The notes beneath the pieces were generated by a model, which did not search any database, was not told the origin of the DNA, and was given only the letters and a program-made list of their open reading frames with translations. A stretch of DNA of 64,000 nt from Owenia fusiformis. Taxonomy: Eukaryota > Annelida > Polychaeta > Sabellida > Oweniidae. Positions 15,101 through 27,100 of the stretch are shown one piece after another. The translations under genes and the position numbers were made by a program. Positions within the stretch are counted from its first letter, which is position 1, and the number at the start of each line of letters is the position of its first letter. Location of the stretch: the NCBI GenBank assembly GCA_903813345.2, contig CAIIXF020000008.1, positions 15,610,822 through 15,674,821 of the forward strand, written 5' to 3'.

Positions 15101-18100
15101 TGAATCTCTAGAGACTTTTAACAGCTAGAATTTTACTGATCAATAGCTTTGGGGTTTTAGAATAATCTAGTGACTGATCAATGATCTAAATAACATGTAC
15201 TTTTCAATGCAGGAGGCAAAATCTGGGAATCAAAATCAATATCAATAAATGCTTTTTAGCTGTATTAGGCTTGTCTATTATCTATTAATATTCAGTTCAA
15301 TACATGGAGCACATAGTCTCCAGTGTCCTCCACAGGATTTTTTTCTCAAGTGGGTGCAAAATTCTCGTTTTCACAATTCAGACCAAAATTGGTCAAAATA
15401 TGCCCATTTTTAAGTACATGTAGTTGCAAATGGATTCTCAGGTGGGTGCACGTCTTTTACCAAAATCTCAGGTGGGTGCTACGCCCACTAACCACTTGCT
15501 ATAATGCTCTGGAGATCACTGGTCTCCCTAAAGGTCTGACCATGGAATACCATGGTCACTTCCTTCTCAATCAGAAGTCATATAGCATTTGTTCTCTCCC
15601 TGTACCTTTGCATTCATTCGACTTCCCTTCTTAAAAGAGAGCTTCATCTAGCTACACTCTGCGTATAGGGTACTCTCCCTGTTACATTGCAGTAGGACAG
15701 AAACTTACCACAATAGAGCTTCTCCATATTAATAGCAAAAGTGGAATATGATAGGTATCTGGTATCATAATACATCTCTATGCAAAGTGAGAGAGATGCT
15801 ATAATCATAATAGCGGAAAATTGCCCATTCTCAATATAATCTAATGAACATTCAATGGTCGGGCTAGCCACATAGACAACTAAGAGTAATTTATATTACT
15901 TTAAGGCTGATATCTCAATCACTTGTACTTTAATAAGATCACTGCATGTTCATTTTTTATTTCACTGCCAAGTGCCTTAACTATGTGAAGTATATGTCCA
16001 TGGTATATGGTACATAAACCACTGTATGTAGGTAGGATGAGGCTGAAAAACTATTACCACCTTTTCTATTTTAATCTACTTGCTTGCTGTTATTTGCTGT
16101 CATCCAGCTCGTTAACATGTCTATTTATATATTTCATTGACATTTAGTAAAAATTACATAATACATTAGTCCTTTAAAACACCACAAGCTTCAGCTACAA
16201 ATACAAAAATACAAATTATCATGCAGTGTGTTGAACACTCGTAATTTTTAATTTTAAATTCATGATAAATGTTTTTACCAATATGCAATATTGCAGTTAA
16301 CTCTATTTACAGTTCAGGACAATTAATATTTACCACTAAATTTACACCAGAATAGCCTGACAACGGTAAAGTCAGATACCGTTGTCACAAATGGCGGACA
16401 TAACCGTCGCTTCAACTGTTTAATAACTTGGTCCTCATTTCATGGGATTTTATTGTCGCTAATTCTGCGCATGTACTAAGCTCTTGTGATATAAAGTTCA
16501 TGAAAATCTAATTGAAGCGATGGTTATGTCTGCCATTTGTGACAATGGTATCTGACTTTACCGTTGTCAGGCTATTCCGGTGTGATATTAAAAAGAAACA
16601 ATTACAAAGTTCAACAAAAAGTTCTTTGTGATTCTAATGTCTATTAAAGGTGACAAAGTCTAATAAGTTGATTAATAAATACATCTTAATCATGTCATGT
16701 CATTTTTATCTCTTAAATTATGAATTAGTTTGGTAATGATTACATCAGGCAAAAATCCTCGCTACACTATCTTAAACCAGCAAGTCAGACCCATCATAGT
16801 CAAACTCCAATTAAGTAAGAGAGGAGGCAATGTCAAAATAATTTTTTGGTTTACCCCGGTGTCTAACCTCACCACCCATGTCATATCTACTCATGATATC
16901 CCATATGATATAACAAGACCTAGGTAAGTTCCCTCAAGGTACTGGTGGAACGAGAACATTTTAGAAAAATTGCCATACCTGCACATGTTATTTTCTGGTA
17001 CAAAATAAAGTACATGTATGAAGGTATGTGTGTTTTTCCTTGCTTTTTTCAGGAAAGTATCATTACATTGTCTTCTTCTAGTATATCTAGAAAAAGGTCA
17101 ATGGCAAATCTTAATGGACTCAATCGATCAGAGACTATTCTGAGTAAAGCTCTGCAACAAATGAACTGTAAGTGAAGTATTTACCAAATACTATTCCAGA
17201 AATAACCATCCAGAACATCTTCTATGTCTCTGCTTTGACTGTGTTAATAAGATACAAACAGAAGTGTGTTAATTACCTCTTTTCTCTCTGCCTTATACTG
17301 GCTGTGATCTATATTTATAGACCTTTCTCCACCATATTCATTCTGAATATCCTTTATCTTATATCCTATAAAAACTGACCCATATCTCCCATCATCTATA
17401 TCTGTTATTCAACTTCATTTTCAAGAAAATATCCTCGAAATATTCCAAATATATCCAATGTATGTTATGTGTCCAGTCCAATGTCCAGGCTTGTTAACAA
17501 TGGTTGGCAATCAGTCAAGTGTAAACCAATGGACAAAACGTATATATTTGTGTTAATCATGCTTTTAGCTATTGAACCAATTGTACGTATCTTCTGTTTT
17601 ATGGATCAAATCCAATGTACACATACTACTGGACAATTCATACTTATTTGTCTGAATAAATCACATAAACAAAGTCCTGCCATTTTATATCAATACACCC
17701 TTCTGGCAAAATCAGGACAAAAAGCACTGTTTACACTTATTCAAAATTAGAAAGTATGTCAAAGTGCATGAACTGAAAATTTTATTCAAAAAGCTATGTA
17801 GAGTGAATGAATAAATGAAAGTTGTCATTTTAAAGCTAGGTTGGAAATTAAATTCACTGTGAAACAAGTTCAAAAGTTCAAACATACTATTAACAACTGG
17901 AAGTTATCAATTAATAAACACCTGGTTGTCATGGTTACGAGATGCTGTATTGAATTTTTCTCAGCTCAGGCAATCATGGTTTCTACTGAATGAATTCAAT
18001 TATAGAAATAAATACTACTACCTGACATATTAATATTGATACATTTAAAATTCATAGAGTGCTAGATTCTCTCGAGGATATGTTGGGAGAATAAAATGGG

Positions 18101-21100
18101 AGATGGGGTTTAAATTAAGACACCAAACAAATCTACAATGGGAGCCTACAATACATTATCACATATTGCATTTTTGTGATTTCAAGATCGTAAAATTATA
18201 TACTGGATCACCTAATAAGTGCTAAATGATTCAGGTTTCTGTGACCCCAGACATAATGTAGATTGTGAATGTACAATGTAGTAATTGGAGAAGAACAAGT
18301 ATGAGCTACTCTTGAGATATCATCAGGTCAACTTGACCTTGTATGAGTTGACCTTGAACATCCTAGAATTTTCTATAGGAGTACTACGGTACGTCAACCC
18401 CCTAACCATAGCATTTACTTCTCACTTTAGTATATTATTATAAAGGGGGGGGGGGGTATGTCCTGGTATGAGAACCCAGACCCTCTCTTACCTATAACTT
18501 GAGGCTATCAATAGAAACTCTTATCAGTTCATGGTAAGATGAGCTGCCCCCCCCCCCCCCCCCCCCGTATTTATTACAATGGAGTACCAGGTGTTTTATG
18601 TTTTACTCAAAATGCCATAATTTCAGGAGTACCATGCTCTTATGTATCAACCACAACTTCATATTCAATTTCATCACGTTTAAGATTATCAAGACACTGG
18701 CACTTTAACATACCAAATATAGATCTCTACTTTACAGGAACCTTACAATCATGTACTTCCAACGTACATGAAAAACCTACTTATACTCGGCAAGTATATT
18801 TAGAAAAACATAAGATTCCTAATATCTTATCTATCATAGTACAATTCTACTTACATGAAAGCAATAATCTTATATCCTGAGTGTTACATCCAGAAGAGTG
18901 TTTCAAGCATAGAATAAATCTGCCTTGAAGTGACAACCATTACATGCAGCCATTATCTCGACAATGCTCATATCGCTGTATCATTATATCCACGTGTTCC
19001 TATGTATGCCAGATACAACAGTAAGCAGTAAGCACTGAGCAGCACTTATAGATCAATAGTATACAGTACACATTTTCTTGGCATGTTGTAATATACAGTT
19101 ATTGTATGTAGAGGACGCTTTGCTTATCTGTATATATGCTGCGTCTGTATTGCAAAAATAATGTTGTTTTTCACACTTTGTATTCTGTGAACGAATACAT
19201 ATGCAGAGTTTTAGTATCCTGAATCTAACTGAATATTAATTTGTGTGAAAATTGTAGACATGTAGACAACACTTGCATTATTCAAAAGTTACAATCAAAA
19301 TTACAACTAGAATTATGAATAATACATTCCTACATATTTAATATTGTAAATATGTTCAATTGTTCATTTCGACCAGTTTATGGCTTATTTGAACTCCTCC
19401 ATCTCATATACCGTTTTGATTGAATCTCCGAATAATCTCAAATCCGGGATCTTACCCATCGCGCACAGTCTAGTTATAAACTACGAAGCTCTCTTTAAAG
19501 AAGCAGAGTCTAACAAATGCATCGGGTACTCAAATCTCCTCTGTATGATATAAGTGAAGATGAAAAGTCCATTACTGTTCAATCTAGTCCAGAATTCTAA
19601 TATCTTGGCAACTCATCTAGCACATACTAATCCTCCTAGTTTAAGAATGTAATCCAAGTGCGTATTCCAGAACTACTGCAGTTAGAGTACAATAATAACT
19701 CAATCCAATGTGATTAATCTATAGATATCTCATTAAGCCACATGTCTATTATTCAACATTACTGACTGTAATTCCTATAATAATCCATCAATGTATTTCA
19801 ATGGTATACATGGAATACATGCACCTGGTAGAGTATAATTCTCTCTGCATAGTAGTACTACAGTACTACAACAGTCCTTATAATCATATGTCTGATAATG
19901 TAATATAAAGTATGTGTTATCAATAAATTGAGTTCATTATATGAGAAAGTTAATATTCCAGACATATGCCATAATAATAGAGAATGCATATATCTGTTAG
20001 CACCAGTTTTTTCATTTGTAGCTGTTTATCGTTTGTTTCTATTTTGAAGGAATGGAGTTTGTTTTTTGCTTTCAGAGCTAATAATCATTGAAAATTTCTA
20101 TATAAAACATTTGTATATAGAAGAGTCATAACTCAGACTGGTTAGGGAATTCCCAAGGTGACCTGACAATTTATATTACTATTCTAATTCTTAATACATG
20201 CCTTCTATCGTAAATGTACAGTTTTGTGTTGGTAAAGATGAGATATGTATCAGCAGTATTTCATATTCACATTTCTTTGACTCGTTTTCCTGTCTGATCT
20301 TTGACTGACTGCATGATCCAGTTAAATATGACTTGGCATAAAACATGACTCAAGATTTGGTGGATCAACCCTTTGCCAGTGCTGAACATTGTGTTCCCTC
20401 TTTATATTAGGAACAATTGAATGATAAAGGCTATAGTCAACAAGATCATAGTCAGAAATTCACATTAAAGTGAAACCTGTAAAGTGGAACACTTCCAGAA
20501 TAGGATAGTTTCTAAATAGCAGAAAAATCAATGAAATCTTGTGCTGCCATCTTTTATTCAGCTTCTAACTTGGGCTAGAGCTCCATTCATTTACATGCTA
20601 AAATCTTGGAAAAGTGGCTTAATTTCATGATTTATCAAAGTGTGTTTGTTGAATCTGTATAAAACTTGAATGATATACCACTTGATGACCCTGTTCATGT
20701 ACATGTTGTGATTAAACATGCAAATGTTGATTGACATACAAATAATCCACAGATTTAAAGAATTTTAGCATTGCATCTATGGACATTTGGCCCAAGTTTT
20801 TTTTAAATTGTTATAGAAAATTATTCAAATTACATAATTGTGTAAATCAAAGCTATTATAGGAGAAAACATTTCACTGAATTCAAATATGCCATTTAAAA
20901 GAAGGTAATGTAAGTCATTAGAGGTCTAATATGCAAGTCTCTTAAAATCTCACGAAAAACGAGATTAAGCGAGATTTCAAAAGCTATATGGAAACTATAC
21001 TATTGGAACACCTCTGTATGTGGATCACTTCTCCAAAGACAAAATTACTAATCTTGAATTAACCTCTATGAGTGGAACACATGCTAAGTGGAAGACTTTT

Positions 21101-24100
21101 TAGAGGTACCAAGGTGTTCCACTCAGACAGGTTTTATTGTACTTTTTCCAATAAGGAGCTTAATTTCATTTTAATATCATCTTCCCTAGTCTGAGGATAA
21201 TATAGCTACTTATCCTATGCCAAGTAGAGTTTTAGGGAGATAAGCTGGTAAGATATATCCCGTATCCTGATTTTGAGGTTTCCATATCCAGAACCTCCAT
21301 ATCTCCCGCCATATCTCCCGCTTCGGTGCATATCTTCCCGCTTCCGGTAATGCAATAAAATGACTTTGCATATGAATGATTTGTTTATTTTACACCTTGT
21401 ACTATTGAAATGGCCATATGCCCCTGAAAACTCTACTTGGTATAGGATAAAGCCGTTATGTACGGTCGGTTTGGGTATTGGGTTCATCCCTCGTGAGATA
21501 TGCACATCTACCTTCGGTCCCTGCGGTCCCTCAGGTAGATATGCATATCTCCCTCTGGATAAACCCCATATCCAAAACCTCCCAGTACATAACCCTTATA
21601 TATTTGGAATTTGGGGTTGTTAGATTGAGTTTTAACATATTTTAGGAAAATTGACACAAGTATGACTCAGAAAGTTTAATCTATCAAGAATTTCAGATGA
21701 TGTGTACTAGAAGTCTACCAGTCCACAGACCCCCTGTGCAGGATCCTTGTTCATTGTTTTCCTCGTGGAATCCAATAAATTGTCAGACACTCTTGTGCTA
21801 TATGGCAATATCCTTTAGATTTGCTCTTATTGGATAAAACTGTGCCAATATATTATAATGAGGATATTCTCTTAGAATTCAATAGAATACTACACGTCAG
21901 CTGTTAGTGGAACAAGATGATAGAATGATTCATTCAAGTCATGTTGAGCATTCTTCAAGAAATATAATGTTTACATTTTATTGGTAATGGGTCATAGCAA
22001 ACTGATCAAGCTTCAGTATAAAGAAAATGTTGGCAAATTTTAGGGGGTTTACTTGCTTCTTTTTCTGATCTGCCCCCCCCCCCGGAGTATATAATACTGC
22101 CACCCCCCACATAAAACTGATTAAATATATACTTTTTAGCAACCTGTGATATTATTATTCAATCATTTAATTTCATTTTCCACATAATATACTGTACTTA
22201 ACATGAACATTTTATACTCTATAAATCATACTTAATATTCTAATCAATATCAAGTCTTTCAAAGTAATTTTGACATTTCCCTTCATTTAATTATTTCGAG
22301 TTCCAATTACATCCTATGAATTATGTAGATTTACAACCAATGTAATAAGCTGAGCAATATATCTCCATATTATTAGACAAAGACTAATATCAAATGAACA
22401 GATTGCACATTCTTTAATTATACCTAGTGTTCCCATCCTTCTTGTCTGGTTGGCAATTTCCCTATTCAGCCTGATTTAGGTACAATTCCTACATCTCCTT
22501 TGGGATCCCGCTACACACCTGAAGTAAATGGGGGGGGGGGGGGGGGGGGTATCCAGAGACTTGGAGCGAGACTATATTCTGACAAAATCTGTCAAAAACT
22601 AAGAATTTCAATTTTCATACTTTTCTGATTTTTCGATCAAACGGATTTTCAACTGGGTGCAAGATAATCTTCACATTTTCAACTTGGTGCAAGCTTTTCT
22701 TCACATTTTCAACTTGGTGCAAGCTATTCTTCACATTTTCAACTGAATGCAAGCTATTCTTCACATTTTCAACTTGGTGCAAGCTATTCTTCACATTTTC
22801 AACTTGGTGCAAGCTATTCCCCACATTTTCAACTGGGTGCAACCTATTCTTCACATTTTCAACAGTTGCAAGAAAATCTTCCCATTTTCAACTTGGTGCA
22901 AGCTATTCTTCACATTTTCAACTGAGTGCAGCACCTGGTTTCTTAATATGATTGGGAGACCATCAAGATGTTAGCTCAACATGTAAAATGCACTTTCTGA
23001 AATAATTCAAGGTTTAGGAGTGAGTTTAGTGAAAGAAATTAAAATGCTACATGTATATACACTAGATATGTATACAGAAGCTGCATATAAATAGCCCTGT
23101 AACCACTTTCATCAAGTACCAAAAAAAAAAATTTCAATTCAAGTACACTCAACCTTTAAAATATGCTTAATATTCTAAATCTCAACATCTAACCTTAAAA
23201 ATTAAAAACAAGTACATACCAATGCAGCCAATCTCCTGTATTTTCAAATAATATCACTCCAGAAATTTAAATTCAAACTTTAACACTGCTCCAGCCAGTA
23301 AACTATAGGCTTTTAATCCAACCTCAGGTTAAAGATCTACTTTTTCCACTCGATTTGAGCATCATTGATTCAGATTTAGACTGTTTGATTCCGAAGTATT
23401 CCAGCTTTTATCCTGAAGCCCTATAGAATGTTCTTAGTTAAACATTAATGAAAACATCAATGTTTTATGCAGAGCTATGGCTCAACTTTGTTTATGTTTA
23501 TAGATCTTTCTAAACTTGAAGTGAATTAATGAGACCAAATTAGAATAAAAATATAGTCTTAAACTTTGTAAAAAGTTATGCAGCATACATGTTCTTTATA
23601 TATGTTATAGTGTAGTACTTTGGAGTTATGATGCTTCAAAACACACACATGTATCATTTAAAGGAATATTCCTTGCCAGACCCTTTCTCTCTTGATATGG
23701 TAGCTATAATCATATACATGTATATAGTTTCCATATTTAGCAAAACATGGGAAAATGTTTTAATATGGTCAATATTGATCATTTAAAAATCTAGTACTTG
23801 TTTCCAGTGAGCTGCCATCTTTTAAGATTTCTTGCAGGAAGTGATGTCATCAACTCTCAACTTCTATAACCTTGCCCATAACAGCATAGGAAAGTAGCAC
23901 AAAATCACTTCTAGACAAGTGATCATTACTTTCTGTGCAAAAATATTTTCGGGGCTTGTAAACTTAGAATAAAAGATGAGATTTTCAGAAGGATTAAATA
24001 AGATACAAAGTTGAAAAAAATATTTAGCTGGTTTTGTAATTCTTAATAGCTCCTCACCTAATGCTATATGCAAAGTTGAGAGTCGCTGACATCACTTCCT

Positions 24101-27100
24101 GTGTGAAATTTTAAAAGATGGCAGCTAACTGGAATTGAGCATCACATTTCTAAGTGATCAAATTTGACCATATCAAAACATTTTTGCGTGTTTTGCTAAA
24201 CATGGCAAGCATATATATGGTTATAGCTATCACATGAGGAGAGAGATGGTTTGGCAAGGAATATTCCTTTAAGACAATTTTCAAAATGTGATCAAACTAG
24301 TTTGAAGGCAGCAATTATAAACGTATGTGCCATATAAACCTATAAAAAACACTGCTCATAAAATAATCTAAAATACATGTAACTATATAATTTTACATAA
24401 TCTTTTCCTTCTGCAATCCACAAATGACTAGTCAGGAACAAGACACTATCGCATTTATAAAATTGCTAAAAATATGATTTTAACTTGTGAAATATAAAAT
24501 CGTGCACATGTTGGTTTAGCAAGAATCCAAATGAATTTAAGATCAGGGTTCGTACACCTTTTTCAAAATGAATTTCCCTGACATTTCCCTGACATTTCCA
24601 GGCAAAAAAGGAAATTTCCAGATCAAGTTTTCCTCGCACGGCCTCTAAAAAGTCTCTGTTACGCGGTAAACAAGATATAAATATATGTCATATTCCGCAA
24701 CGAATATGGCATATTCACTTGCGGTATATGCCAGATTCACCTGCGGAATATGGCATACACACTAACCAATGACACTATCCGTTTTCATCTGCGGTATATG
24801 GCATATTCCGCAGCTGAGTATGCCATATTCCGCAGGAGAGTACAACATATTCCGCAGTGAGTATGTAGTATTCAGTGAAATCAATGTATCGCATATTCAC
24901 TGCGAAATATGCCATACTCACCTGCGGAATGGCATATACCTCAGGTGAGTATGGCATATTCACCAGTATCACAAATATCGCACAACCATGAATATGCCAT
25001 ATTCTGTGTAACACTAACAACTGTATAATTTGAAAGACAAGACTTTTTTGAAACATTTTGGGTTTGTCCTTTAGTACCATTTCTCATGCCTTAACTTTAC
25101 TTCTACAGGCTGTCTTATTCACCAATTTATTCCTGAAACATTATATTCCCAATTTAACATACTTATATTGCATAAGGCCAAAGGTAAACATAAATGTACA
25201 AGGGCATAGCCAACAAGTGTCAAGGGGGTGCATCTTTTGGGGTTTGCATCACTGAGAGCGAAGGAAAACCAAAAGGGGGGTACGGGGGTTCATCCCAGGT
25301 ATTTTTCAAAATTGACAATTGTATATGGTGCATTCTAAGCATTTCAAACTATAATTTGTTAATGTTTTGTAATGAATCTAAATAAAAACTGAAACTTCAA
25401 AATGTTGATCTTAAGAAAAATAACAACTCTCTTGAGGGGCAATTCCCACCTAATGAAAGATTTTATTGAATACTATCATTGTGAACATTATATGGAAAAT
25501 GGCAAGTGGCTTCTTGGGCAGAGGCTCTATATACAGTAACAAAAGCATTGGTAAATAAAATTTTAACCAAATCTGTCAACTGATATTTGAGTTACCACCC
25601 TGATAGATAAATAGACTGAATATGACCGGTCTGTCGAACAGACAGCTCCTTAATATAAATACAATTTTAAACTGTAAAGAGTTCTCGGATTTTGAATGGA
25701 TTAAGACTGACTTACTACATGGAAAGCATAATTGTATTGAACCATCTATATATATTCTTTATTCGGTTTCAGTATAATGTTCACACTGTCATTACAAATA
25801 GACAGAACCAGATTTAATGTCATTCAATCAACCCTAATGAAAAGATTTACAATTAGTAGAAACAACTTAATATTTGATTTTGGATTTCATTGATATCCTG
25901 TCATAGCCTTAAGGACAGGGTGCATGTTGGGAAATTTTCTGCATTCCTCAATTGAGTCACATGTTATTTTTCAAACATGTATAACTCCTTCCCCACATTG
26001 TCTACATCTTCCAAGTTTGCACAAAGAGTGGACTTCTGTGCCTAGAAAAGCCTTGTGAGAAGGTTTGTTTTGTAAAATGTATAAAAAATGAGAAAATTCA
26101 GTGAAAAAAATTTCTGAAAATTTTCTGATTTTTATCACTGAATTTTCTTGTTTTTTATACACTTTATCAAAACATTCTCCTCACAAGTCTTTTCTAGGCA
26201 CATAAGTGCACTCTTTGTGCAAAACTGGAAGATAAAGACAATGAAGGGAAGGAGTGATTCTTGTTTGAAAAATAACATGTGACTCAATTGAGGAATGCAG
26301 AAAATTTCCCATCATGCACCCTGACCTTAAAATGTATTTTGCTGGAACATTATTTTTTCAACAATCATACAAAATTCCCTGACATTTCCCTGACACATCT
26401 ACTGTTTCAAAATTCCCTGATATTTTTGGCCCTTTTTGACCCAATTTTAAAATTCCCTGACATTTCCAGCACCTGGAAAAATAAATCAATTTCCCTGACA
26501 TTTCCAGGTGTGTACGAACCCTGAAGATTGATTTGGTTGGCACTAAATCAATTATTTGACGTAAATAATCAATAATCTTTGGTGTTAATCTCCATTGTTA
26601 GCTAACTATAGGAATTTATATATTTTCATAACTAACAGAATTTATATATTTCCTTTGACTATTGGTGTCAAATTACGTTTATGGGTTTATATAATTGCTG
26701 AAGTAACCCCACAGTCACCTCAACTATTCAAATCTTTACTGAGCTTGGTTTAACATGAGGGTCGATCAAGTTTAGTGCCAAGGGTTCATTATTTTGTACA
26801 ATTGTTAATTACCTCCTGGGAGGCTTGGGATTGTTAGAACTGAACACTTGTAAACATTGGCACAGAACACACCCCAACATATCGCAATTGCATTAATAAA
26901 CATTCAATTTACTCAGATGACATCTATCTTTAATAAATCAAAGTAAAACTGTACATGTATTTTTAACTCATTTGTGTTACATGAACCTGATGCAATGAAT
27001 AGTGACTGATCATTTCTGAATTTTTCTTAAGTCATGCAAATTTTTTCTTAAGTCATGCTACATAAACATTTTGATTGTGAATAGTCTTGTATCAAAGTCT

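Larger units (their letters stand above)
24543..26524. mobile_element. Outer palindrome enclosing other repeats, about 2 kb
   Basis: TCAGGGTTCGTACACC at the left is matched by GGTGTGTACGAACCCTGA at the right. Both ends then carry TTTCCCTGACATTTCC phrases. Inside lie the CATATTCCGCAG repeats and the foldback at 25909-26330, so the structure looks nested. Confidence 0.7.

Noticed and set aside
22615-22974. Repeat-containing ORFs (ENVKNSLHQV type)
   Set aside because: Product of the 30-bp minisatellite.
24775-25080. 101-residue minus-strand ORF
   Set aside because: Runs through palindromic CATATTCCGCAG repeats.
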